The translations under genes were made by a program, and so were the position numbers. From the NCBI GenBank assembly GCA_021160955.1, contig JAGHBM010000007.1, positions 1 to 5,251 on the forward strand: DNA of 5,251 nucleotides, in the 5' to 3' direction. Below, piece by piece: positions 1-5,251 of this stretch. The notes under the pieces were generated by a model, which was not told the DNA's origin, did no database searches, and saw only the letters and a list, made by a program, of their open reading frames with translations. The DNA comes from Candidatus Aenigmatarchaeota archaeon. GTDB lineage: Archaea; Aenigmatarchaeota; Aenigmatarchaeia; PWEA01; JAGHBM01. Position 1 is the first letter of the stretch. Every line of letters begins with the position of its first letter.

Positions 1-1442
1 GGCAAACGATAATTCCTGCTGACAAGTTCGTAGTTTACCTGAACGATACAATTGTCTCTGCGACGAATGACAGTCCTTACGTTGCTCCAGGAGAAATTCT
101 GAATTTAACCCTTTCGAGAAATACCAATGGTTACATAGTCACGGTTACGGGTCCATTTGAAGAAAGTGATGAACTGTCTATTCCACTATCCACTACCACA
201 ACTTCAACAACGACAACCATTCCAGCCACGACTACGACTGTTGTCACTTCTTCAACCACCACAACATCAACAATCACCTCCACCACAACAACCATAGTCC
301 CCTGTCCCTCATCACCACCTTCCTACCCAACGAACAAATGGGACAGGGTTTGGTGTGACAGTTCTTTCAACCAAAAGTTGTCTGACACCCCAGACGAGTC
401 AAATAAAGAGTTTGATAACGATTGGGGATATGGAGTTGTAGGAGGAATTCAATCGAATTACATAGGTTTCAGATCCGGAAGGAAGATCTACATATCAACA
501 CCAGGAGATTACCAGTTTTCGGTGGGATCAGACGATGGTGTCAGGGTATGGATTGATGGGAACTTGGAGCTTAATAAATGGGTTGGAAGGCCATACACAG
601 TTGATACGTTTACGAAGTACCTGTCCTCAGGGTGGCACACATTCAGAATAGATTACTTCGAGAATAGAGGAAGGGCAAGAGTTTCTTTCAGTTATACACT
701 ACTGAGTTCATCAACTACCACAACTTCATCCTCTACCACTTCGACCACACCCACGACCTCATCAACCACCACTACAGTCAATAACCTTATCATAATCAGA
801 GAATGGAATACATACGGAGATGATAACAATCCATTTAGTCCATACAATGTTTATTCTCCTTATGGTGTTTGTATCGACAATTTAGGTTATGTATATGTCA
901 GCGACGATGTTAGTCCTAATCACGGGTACATCTATAAGTTTGATCCGGTTACAAATTCCTTGGTAAGAAGGATATCGTATCCTTATGGGCATGTTAGAGG
1001 ACTCGCCTGGTTAGGTGGACTTTGGGTTAATAACGGAACTCACGTCACGAAGATAGATGAGAATGGGAATATAATCTCTTCTATACATCCTTCATGGAAT
1101 CCCTGGTCTTCTCTTGGAACGATGGAAGGTGATTTGCTAATTCCCGATATGGATAATGAACAAGTTAGAAAGGTTAGAACAGATGGTACAGTCGTAGCGA
1201 ACTATTCGATTAATGTAACACCTGATTATCATGATAGAGCAGATGGTTTGGATTATGGGGACGGATATATATGGACTGTTGATTATCAGAAAGGAAAAAT
1301 TTACAAAATAGATCTTGATGGCAATTTAATAGATTCATGGGATACGAGAGGTGATTCTCCTAACGGACTCTGCTATAAAGATGATTACTTATGGAACACC
1401 GATTGGAGTATTTACAAAGTTTGGAAGCTTTCACCGACATAA
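1..1442 (+). CDS. Modular secreted/surface protein, PA14 domain plus beta-propeller (5' end missing)
   Basis: The frame is open from base 3 (bases 1-2 end a split codon) to the TAA at 1440-1442, giving 479 residues with the true start upstream of the window. Order by window residue: a beta-rich, Asn/Thr-rich segment (1-61) resembling C-terminal domains of archaeal pilin-like or Ig-like surface proteins, weakly assigned; a Thr/Ser linker (63-97); a PA14 domain (about 110-234) with the hallmark GDYQFSVGSDDGVRVWIDG starting at 168 and the later WHTFRIDYFE; a second Thr/Ser linker (235-258); and a C-terminal propeller. The propeller shows five repeats beginning near 288, 332, 371, 414 and 454, 40-44 residues apart, each with a G-L/V-x-h then Y/L-h-W/V pattern and K-I/F-D-x-x-G-N turns, like NHL or SMP-30/YncE-type blades. 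PA14 domains usually bind carbohydrate, so an extracellular adhesive or glycan-binding role is likely. Several N-x-S/T sequons fit a glycosylated exterior. No enzyme activity is evident and the ligand is unknown. Confidence 0.85.
   Translation, partial: QTIIPADKFVVYLNDTIVSATNDSPYVAPGEILNLTLSRNTNGYIVTVTGPFEESDELSIPLSTTTTSTTTTIPATTTTVVTSSTTTTSTITSTTTTIVPCPSSPPSYPTNKWDRVWCDSSFNQKLSDTPDESNKEFDNDWGYGVVGGIQSNYIGFRSGRKIYISTPGDYQFSVGSDDGVRVWIDGNLELNKWVGRPYTVDTFTKYLSSGWHTFRIDYFENRGRARVSFSYTLLSSSTTTTSSSTTSTTPTTSSTTTTVNNLIIIREWNTYGDDNNPFSPYNVYSPYGVCIDNLGYVYVSDDVSPNHGYIYKFDPVTNSLVRRISYPYGHVRGLAWLGGLWVNNGTHVTKIDENGNIISSIHPSWNPWSSLGTMEGDLLIPDMDNEQVRKVRTDGTVVANYSINVTPDYHDRADGLDYGDGYIWTVDYQKGKIYKIDLDGNLIDSWDTRGDSPNGLCYKDDYLWNTDWSIYKVWKLSPT
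189..296 (+). repeat. Low-complexity Thr/Ser linker, first copy
   Basis: About 34 residues, almost all Thr or Ser with a few Ile, Val, Ala and Pro, join the N-terminal beta segment to the PA14 domain. All four ACN codons and varied Ser codons are mixed. The amino-acid composition is therefore conserved by selection rather than by a recent DNA microsatellite expansion. Such linkers are typically extended and O-glycosylated in surface proteins; glycosylation here is inferred. Confidence 0.85.
705..776 (+). repeat. Low-complexity Thr/Ser linker, second copy
   Basis: Twenty-four residues of Ser and Thr with a single Pro separate the PA14 domain from the propeller. The composition matches the first linker and the Ser/Thr tail of the pilin-like protein near 4269-4310. 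Codons vary, so this is again a protein-level repeat. Confidence 0.85.
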
Positions 1443-1460
1443 GCCTTCATGTGAGATTAG

Positions 1461-1469
1461 TTTTAAATA
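1461..1469 (+). promoter_or_regulatory. TATA-like promoter element for mcm
   Basis: TTTTAAATA lies in the 78-nt gap between the surface protein and mcm. The expected start of transcription, about 25 nt downstream, is near 1490-1493, leaving a leader of roughly 30 nt that contains a Shine-Dalgarno site. The upstream bases are a poor BRE match. A second AT-rich stretch at 1481-1490 is an alternative. The call rests on sequence likeness only. Confidence 0.5.
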
Positions 1470-1500
1470 GGTGGAATCTAATTAATATTTCACAGGACCG

Positions 1501-1509
1501 ATGGCATAG
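1501..1509 (+). other. Minimal upstream ORF (Met-Ala-stop) in the mcm leader
   Basis: ATG GCA TAG sits in the predicted mcm leader, out of frame with mcm. It has an AGGA (1494-1497) three bases before its ATG, and its stop touches the first base of the mcm Shine-Dalgarno site. It may be chance, or it may influence loading of ribosomes on the TTG start. It is listed because the arrangement is plain in the sequence; function is not supported. Confidence 0.2.
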
Positions 1510-1516
1510 AGGGGTG
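1509..1516 (+). promoter_or_regulatory. Ribosome binding site that supports the TTG start of mcm
   Basis: GAGGGGTG ends four bases before TTG at 1521. No ATG or GTG occurs in the mcm frame in the bases just upstream (frame read from 1500: GAT GGC ATA GAG GGG TGT GTC), so this site and the lack of alternatives fix the unusual TTG start. Confidence 0.7.
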
Positions 1517-1520
1517 TGTC

Positions 1521-3521
1521 TTGACGGATAACATTGCTAAGTTTGAAGAATTTTTAAGAAAGTTTTATTACGATAGACTTCTCAAGGCAGTTAGCCAGGG
1601 AGATCAATCTATAATAATTGATTATCGGGATTTAGAAAGATTCGATCCCATTCTTGCCGATTTGCTTATAAAGGATCCGGAAAAGACTATAGAAGAAATG
1701 AAAGAAGCCATGAGGAACATAGACATAGGAACAGATCAACCACTTCACCCAAGGTTTGACAACATCCCGGATTCTGAAAAAATAAGGATAAAGGACATAA
1801 GAAGCGAACACATAGGAAAGATGATAAAGGTTGAAGGACTCGTGAGGAGGGCATCTGAAGTCATACCGGAAGTAAAAGTTGCCATATTCGAATGTCCTGA
1901 TTGTGGCGCTAAGATAGAAGTTCCTCAGATGGAAGAAGTGCTCACTTACCCAACGAGTTGTGAGTGTGGCAGAAAGAGAGGATTTAAGCTCATAGGAAGG
2001 AAGTTGCAAGATGCAAGATATATCGTTGTTGAAGATCCCTTTGAGACAACTCTCGGTGAAAAACCGGGTGAGATACGAATCTTTTTGAAGGACGATCTCA
2101 CAACACCGGAGATGCAGAGAAAAACGGATCCCGGTGCAAGACTTGAAATCACCGGAATATTGAAGGAGTTACCAAGGAGAATAAATGGAAGGAGAAGTAA
2201 GCAACTGGATAAATATTTGGAGTGTAACTTCGTGAAACCCGTAGAGCTCGAACTCGAGGAATTGGAAATAACTGACGAGGACAAAAAGGTCATAGAGGAA
2301 CTTGCAAAAGATCCAAAGATTTATGATAAGTTGATAGCATCCATTGCACCATCGATGTACGGGTTAGAAGATGTCAAAGAAGCTTTATTGCTTCAGTTGT
2401 TTGGTGGAGTTCCGCAAGTTCTTCCAGATGGTACCAAGATACGTGGGGATATCCACGTGTTGATAGTTGGTGATCCTTCTTCTGGTAAAACTCAACTGCT
2501 AAAACTAATCTCAAAGTTGGTCCCGAGGGGTAGGTACGTATCAGGAAAGGGAACCACGGCCGCTGGTTTGACTGCAACTGTGACAAGGGATGAGGAATTC
2601 ATGGGAGGATGGGTTCTCGAGGCAGGTGCAGTAGTTCTTGCAAACAAGAGTATAATAGCAATAGATGAGTTTGACAAGATGAGTAAGGAAGATCAGATAA
2701 ACCTCCACGAGGCAATGTCTACCCAAACCGTCAGCATATCCAAAGCCACAATACAAGCTACTCTTCCTGCTCAGACATCCATAGTTGCAGGTTGTAATCC
2801 CAAGCTTTCAAGGTTTGACAAGTACAGACCAATATCCGAGCAGATAGACATACCTGAGACTCTCTTAAGCAGGTTCGACTTGAAGTTCGTTTTGAGGGAC
2901 ATACCTGACAAGGACAGGGATGAAAGGCTTGTTGATCACGTGATAAAAACCAGGATAAGTGAGGATGAGGTAAAACCAATAATAGATCATGATCTCCTGA
3001 GAAAATATGTTGCATATGCCCGAAAGTATATTAAACCGAAACTCACCAAAAAGGCTCTATCAATCTGCAAGAACTTCTTCATAGAACTTAGAAGCAAGTA
3101 CGCAAGTGAGGAAGGTACTGTTCCCCTGACACTCAGGCAGTATGAAGCCTTGATAAGGCTGTCCGAGGCATCTGCCAAGATAAGGCTGAGTGACGTTGTT
3201 GAAGAGGAAGATGCCAGAAGAGCGATAAAGATAATGAAAAAGAGTATTCAGCAGCTTGGCTACGATCCAGAGACTGGAAAAATAGACATAGACAGAGCTG
3301 AAGGAGGCGTTCCGTCCTCAAAGAGAAGCAAAATAAGAATAGTCATGGAAACTTTGGAGGAGCTTGAAAAGACGGTTGGAAAGAACATAAAGGTTGATGA
3401 TCTGATCTCTGCACTTGAAGAGGAGGGAATAGATGAACATAGTGCAGAATCGATAATAAGGGAGATGAAGAATAAAGGTATTCTATTCGAACCAAGACCT
3501 GGATACATTCAAAAGATATGA
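1521..3521 (+). CDS. mcm: Replicative DNA helicase MCM (minichromosome maintenance)
   Basis: ATP-driven hexameric helicase that unwinds DNA ahead of the archaeal replication fork. At 666 residues it has the usual archaeal length and no intein. Domains: helical A domain (about 1-90); OB-fold with a zinc ribbon made by C125, C128, C147 and C149; N-terminal DNA-binding hairpin around R219-K227; AAA+ module (about 260-570); C-terminal winged helix (about 603-666) ending GYIQKI. ATPase motifs: Walker A GDPSSGKT at 317-324, Walker B IDEFDKM with D382/E383, presensor-1 hairpin Lys at K408, sensor-1 Asn N426, arginine finger R451 in LLSRFD, and sensor-2 Arg R539 in LTLRQYE. All catalytic positions are present, so the protein should be active. 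Oddities are the Ser-Ser-Gly-Lys-Thr P-loop (most archaeal MCMs have GTAKS) and C-x-C in the second half of the zinc site. Translation starts at TTG. The DUF3467 gene follows after 27 nt, suggesting one transcript. Confidence 0.97.
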   Translation: MTDNIAKFEEFLRKFYYDRLLKAVSQGDQSIIIDYRDLERFDPILADLLIKDPEKTIEEMKEAMRNIDIGTDQPLHPRFDNIPDSEKIRIKDIRSEHIGKMIKVEGLVRRASEVIPEVKVAIFECPDCGAKIEVPQMEEVLTYPTSCECGRKRGFKLIGRKLQDARYIVVEDPFETTLGEKPGEIRIFLKDDLTTPEMQRKTDPGARLEITGILKELPRRINGRRSKQLDKYLECNFVKPVELELEELEITDEDKKVIEELAKDPKIYDKLIASIAPSMYGLEDVKEALLLQLFGGVPQVLPDGTKIRGDIHVLIVGDPSSGKTQLLKLISKLVPRGRYVSGKGTTAAGLTATVTRDEEFMGGWVLEAGAVVLANKSIIAIDEFDKMSKEDQINLHEAMSTQTVSISKATIQATLPAQTSIVAGCNPKLSRFDKYRPISEQIDIPETLLSRFDLKFVLRDIPDKDRDERLVDHVIKTRISEDEVKPIIDHDLLRKYVAYARKYIKPKLTKKALSICKNFFIELRSKYASEEGTVPLTLRQYEALIRLSEASAKIRLSDVVEEEDARRAIKIMKKSIQQLGYDPETGKIDIDRAEGGVPSSKRSKIRIVMETLEELEKTVGKNIKVDDLISALEEEGIDEHSAESIIREMKNKGILFEPRPGYIQKI

Positions 3522-3536
3522 AGATAAAATAAAGTT

Positions 3537-3543
3537 GAGGTGA
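3537..3543 (+). promoter_or_regulatory. Shine-Dalgarno site that decides the start of the DUF3467 gene
   Basis: GAGGTGA is a near-perfect archaeal Shine-Dalgarno sequence, five bases before ATG at 3549. The in-frame GTG at 3540 lies inside this site and so cannot be the start served by it; ATG 3549 is preferred. Confidence 0.85.
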
Positions 3544-3548
3544 TCATC

Positions 3549-3914
3549 ATGGCAAAAAAACAAACCAGAAAGAAGAAAAAAGAGAAAAAATCCGTTCAAG
3601 TGAACGTTGATAGTGGAGGTCCAGCCTTCTTTTCGGATTCTGCCACGATATTTCACAACCAAAGGAATTTCATATTCGATTTTCAACAATCAACCCCTAG
3701 ATTCACCAGGCTTTCAGACAAAGATTCCCAACAAAGCATATACATAAGACACAATGCAATAGTTATGGATCCAATTATGGCAAAGGAGTTCTTGAGAATC
3801 CTTCAGGAGAACATAAGCAAGTACGAAAGGAAGTTCGGTGAGATAAGTTCGGTCGTAACCTCAAAAAAATCTAATCTCAAGAGGTCTGATCACACTGAAA
3901 GTTACATAGGTTGA
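3549..3914 (+). CDS. DUF3467-family small protein
   Basis: A 121-residue soluble protein with no signal peptide or membrane segment. Residues 1-14 are strongly basic (nine Lys/Arg), likely disordered and possibly nucleic-acid binding. Residues about 24-99 follow the DUF3467 pattern as I recall it: a first strand region ending FFSDSATIF, the F-I-F-D-F strand (41-45), a short loop, IYIRHNAIVMDP (64-75), then a helix AKEFLRILQENISKYERKFGEI (78-99, here split as AKEFLRILQEN and ISKYERKFGEI). The last 22 residues are polar and probably flexible. The family is found in bacteria and archaea and, to my knowledge, has no settled function. Position 27 nt behind mcm, on the same strand with a strong ribosome site, suggests co-expression and perhaps a role linked to replication; that part is inference. 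Family assignment is by pattern recognition, without a profile search. Confidence 0.75.
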   Translation: MAKKQTRKKKKEKKSVQVNVDSGGPAFFSDSATIFHNQRNFIFDFQQSTPRFTRLSDKDSQQSIYIRHNAIVMDPIMAKEFLRILQENISKYERKFGEISSVVTSKKSNLKRSDHTESYIG

Positions 3915-3925
3915 GCTTAAAAAAC

Positions 3926-3935
3926 TTTAAATATA
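3926..3935 (+). promoter_or_regulatory. TATA box of the pilin-like gene
   Basis: TTTAAATATA lies in the 48-nt gap after the DUF3467 gene, 37 nt before ATG 3963 measured from its first base. Transcription would begin around 3954-3958, giving a leader of only a few bases. No Shine-Dalgarno sequence precedes the ATG, which agrees with an almost leaderless mRNA. Confidence 0.6.
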
Positions 3936-3962
3936 AGTCATTAAATATTTTTATTGATATCT

Positions 3963-4313
3963 ATGAAAAAAGGTGTTTCAATTCCAATTTCTACCTTGGT
4001 CATCCTTGCGATATCTATAGTGGTGATGTTGGCAATAATTGCGTGGTTCATGGGTGCATTCACACCCAGCGGAAAACAGATGAGTACTCAGCAGAAGTTC
4101 AGTATGGCGTGCAGAGTCTGGACGGTAAGCAACTGTGCTGGTAATGTACCAGATAGTGTATGTGATGCCTACAACGAAATGACCGGTAGAACAGGAGAAT
4201 GTGACAATACAATCAAGGATCAAGTTGCAAGGGCATGTGGTTGTACACCACCCTTTGGGTTAGGAGAGTCATCATCTACATCTACGTCATCATCAACGAC
4301 AACCACGACATAA
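3963..4313 (+). CDS. Small cysteine-rich type IV pilin-like protein with Ser/Thr tail
   Basis: A 116-residue protein starting with a class III signal peptide: MKKG, probable cleavage after Gly4 by a prepilin/preflagellin peptidase, then VSIPIST and a hydrophobic helix to about F33. The helix would both anchor the precursor in the membrane and form the core of a pilus. The head (about 34-102) contains six cysteines at 50, 58, 67, 80, 92 and 94, an even number compatible with three disulfides outside the cell, and ends in a CGC-x-P-P element. Residues 103-116 are only Ser and Thr and run directly to the TAA. The Glu often seen at +5 of mature pilins is absent (Ile here). An upstream in-frame TTG at 3954 could add three residues, but the MKKG signal fits the ATG better. 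It may be a major or minor pilin; no other pilus genes are in view. It has its own TATA box and is followed by a T-rich terminator. Confidence 0.8.
   Translation: MKKGVSIPISTLVILAISIVVMLAIIAWFMGAFTPSGKQMSTQQKFSMACRVWTVSNCAGNVPDSVCDAYNEMTGRTGECDNTIKDQVARACGCTPPFGLGESSSTSTSSSTTTTT
4269..4310 (+). repeat. Ser/Thr tail of the pilin-like protein
   Basis: Fourteen consecutive Ser or Thr codons end the protein. The composition is the same as the two linkers of the upstream PA14 protein, but here no domain follows. The bases after the stop are T-rich and non-coding, so there is no sign of a lost downstream domain. Confidence 0.85.
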
Positions 4314-4315
4314 AT

Positions 4316-4360
4316 TATTTTTGATTTTTTAAACTCTTTTATTTTCACCTTTATTTTTTC
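4316..4360 (+). terminator. Oligo-T transcription terminator
   Basis: Directly after the pilin-like gene lie several T runs (five T at 4318-4322, six at 4325-4330, four at 4337-4340 and 4342-4345, six at 4354-4359) without a hairpin. This is the usual form of archaeal intrinsic termination, and it separates the pilin-like gene from the lipoprotein gene. Confidence 0.7.
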
Positions 4361-4367
4361 TACAACA

Positions 4368-4377
4368 TTTAAAAATA
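4368..4377 (+). promoter_or_regulatory. TATA box of the lipoprotein gene
   Basis: TTTAAAAATA starts 29 nt before ATG 4397. With initiation about 25 nt past the box, the transcript begins at or very near the ATG. There is no Shine-Dalgarno sequence between them, so a leaderless mRNA is expected. Confidence 0.65.
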
Positions 4378-4396
4378 GACACACACAATTATTTTT

Positions 4397-5251
4397 ATGG
4401 CTCTGAGATCTCACACCAATGTATACTCGCTGTTCTCTGTTTCACTTCTTTTGGTCATTTTGGTATTCACGTCAGGTTGTGTTAATTTTAATGGTAAATT
4501 AGGTATTTTGGGGATAACACCTTCTGGACCCAACTATACAGAGAGCGAGAACTTGTTGATAAATGCGGAAGTCTTTCCATCCGAAGTCATAGGAGGAAAG
4601 GAAGCATCGCTTTATTTTGACGTATCCAACAAAGGAACCACAACCATAAACGACTTTGACCTTGTGTTCACCGATCTTTGCGAATTCACGGGAAATGGAC
4701 TTGAAAAAAAGATAAGTGTTCTCAAACCCGGAGACATGGAGCAGTGGAATTGGAAAATAAAATCAAGGCACGTTAATTTTCCCATGACTTGCACGTTGAG
4801 ATACGATGTCTCTTACAGGACCAATTCGTCTGCCAGGTATGACATCGCTGCCGTCTCGGAAGAGGAACAAGAGAGACTGTTGAGAAAGGGTGAGATGAAC
4901 AACATTCAGCTGCATTATTACAAGAGCAAGACTCCCGTGGAAATAAATATGTGGATGTCCGAGGAGCAACCTGTTGTTGAAAATTCGACATTCTACCTCT
5001 ACATAAAATTAAACAACGTTGGAAGTGGTTACGTGGATAAGATACCCGCGGGGCAAGGAAAGTTGACCTATCCAAAATTCTTGGAGATGGTCAGTTGTGA
5101 TGACTATGACAAAGATGGTAACTTGAAGAGGGATTTGAAATTCTACAAAGGAGAAACGAAGACGAGCACCTGTAAATTCCGTGTAAAGGAGGGGACCGTG
5201 ATAAGTGATATAGGCTCTTTCAGCGTAAAAATAAATTATAAATATATGTAC
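4397..5251 (+). CDS. Predicted lipoprotein with two Ig-like (CARDB-like) segments (3' end missing)
   Basis: Open from ATG 4397 to the end of the window, 285 residues without a stop, so the gene continues beyond. The N-terminus has Arg4, a hydrophobic stretch (about 10-24) and a lipobox-like TSGC with Cys28, predicting a lipid-anchored protein on the outer face of the membrane; Thr at -3 is a weak match to the usual Leu. Two beta-sandwich-like segments follow. The first (about 52-141) has the CARDB-style pattern LYFDVSNKGTTTINDF, LKPGD, and C95/C132. The second (about 180-285) repeats it with FYLYIKLNNVGSGYVDKI and C234/C259. A charged helix (153-168) lies between them. DYDKDGN at 236-242 matches a calcium-loop DxDxDG signature. 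These segments usually act as adhesive or spacer modules; no catalytic motif is visible. It resembles unnamed DPANN envelope proteins, but no function can be given. Its own TATA box and the upstream terminator suggest separate transcription. Confidence 0.8.
   Translation, partial: MALRSHTNVYSLFSVSLLLVILVFTSGCVNFNGKLGILGITPSGPNYTESENLLINAEVFPSEVIGGKEASLYFDVSNKGTTTINDFDLVFTDLCEFTGNGLEKKISVLKPGDMEQWNWKIKSRHVNFPMTCTLRYDVSYRTNSSARYDIAAVSEEEQERLLRKGEMNNIQLHYYKSKTPVEINMWMSEEQPVVENSTFYLYIKLNNVGSGYVDKIPAGQGKLTYPKFLEMVSCDDYDKDGNLKRDLKFYKGETKTSTCKFRVKEGTVISDIGSFSVKINYKYMY

Noticed and set aside
189..296. The Thr/Ser stretch as a DNA microsatellite or CRISPR-like repeat
   Set aside because: Synonymous codons are mixed, there is no fixed repeat unit or spacer structure, and the pattern exists at the protein level.
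378..1442. TTG at 378 as the start of the PA14/propeller gene
   Set aside because: The same frame is open to the left edge of the window and encodes the beginning of the PA14 domain plus a Thr/Ser linker and another domain. The TTG is internal and has no ribosome site.
1632..2009. A 125-codon minus-strand frame inside mcm
   Set aside because: It is antisense to conserved MCM domains, with aromatic- and Ser-rich low-quality protein and no recognisable motif.
3540..3548. GTG at 3540 as the start of the DUF3467 gene
   Set aside because: It lies within the Shine-Dalgarno sequence, which is correctly spaced for ATG 3549.
3549..3600. A-rich runs at the start of the DUF3467 gene as a programmed frameshift site
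   Set aside because: The frame continues unbroken into the conserved domain, so no shift is needed; the runs are explained by Lys codons.
3911..4144. A 77-codon + strand frame overlapping the pilin-like gene
   Set aside because: It starts at TTG without a ribosome site, runs through the TATA box, and most of it is the pilin-like gene read in another frame.
4220..4414. Minus-strand frame encoding a Val/Asp repeat
   Set aside because: The repeat is only the antisense of the Ser/Thr tail, and the rest crosses the terminator and a promoter.
4773..5075. A 100-codon minus-strand frame inside the lipoprotein gene
   Set aside because: It overlaps another spurious minus-strand frame and has no domain pattern; the + strand frame has a signal peptide and repeated beta segments.

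Overview
The window looks like a piece of an archaeal chromosome. It carries an archaeal MCM replicative helicase, TATA-box promoters rather than bacterial -35/-10 boxes, a class III (type IV pilin-like) signal peptide, oligo-T termination and a lipobox protein. Arg is encoded mostly by AGA/AGG and Ile very often by ATA, a bias common in thermophilic archaea. The MCM core reads MSTQT / LPAQTS / NPKLSRF / FDLKFVLRD, where Euryarchaeota usually have MEQQT / L.AR / NP..GRF / FDLIF. Together with the Thr/Ser-linked surface proteins, this suggests a DPANN-type lineage. That placement is inference and no phylogeny was run.

Layout, all on the + strand. (1) 1-1442: the 3' part of a large secreted or surface protein whose start lies before the window. 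It has a beta-rich domain, a Thr/Ser linker, a PA14 domain, a second Thr/Ser linker and a C-terminal beta-propeller of about five blades. (2) 1443-1520: a short intergenic region with a TATA-like box, a very short upstream ORF (Met-Ala-stop) and a Shine-Dalgarno site. (3) 1521-3521: the MCM helicase, starting at TTG. (4) 3549-3914: a 121-residue DUF3467-type protein, 27 nt after mcm with its own strong Shine-Dalgarno site, so probably co-transcribed. (5) 3963-4313: a small pilin-like protein with six cysteines and a bare Ser/Thr tail, behind its own TATA box. (6) 4316-4360: T-rich terminator. (7) 4397-5251: a predicted lipoprotein with two Ig-like (CARDB-like) segments, apparently read from a near-leaderless mRNA and cut off by the window end.

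Two kinds of function alternate here. A replication pair (mcm and the DUF3467 gene) uses Shine-Dalgarno sites. It is surrounded by three envelope genes: a PA14/propeller protein, a pilin-like protein and a lipoprotein. The two envelope genes whose starts are visible have a TATA box about 30 nt before the start and no Shine-Dalgarno. The most interesting points are the modular Thr/Ser-linked surface proteins (one of which stops right after the linker), the pairing of an uncharacterised DUF3467 protein with the replicative helicase, and the unusual P-loop of this MCM. No tRNA, rRNA, CRISPR array, insertion sequence or origin repeats were seen.
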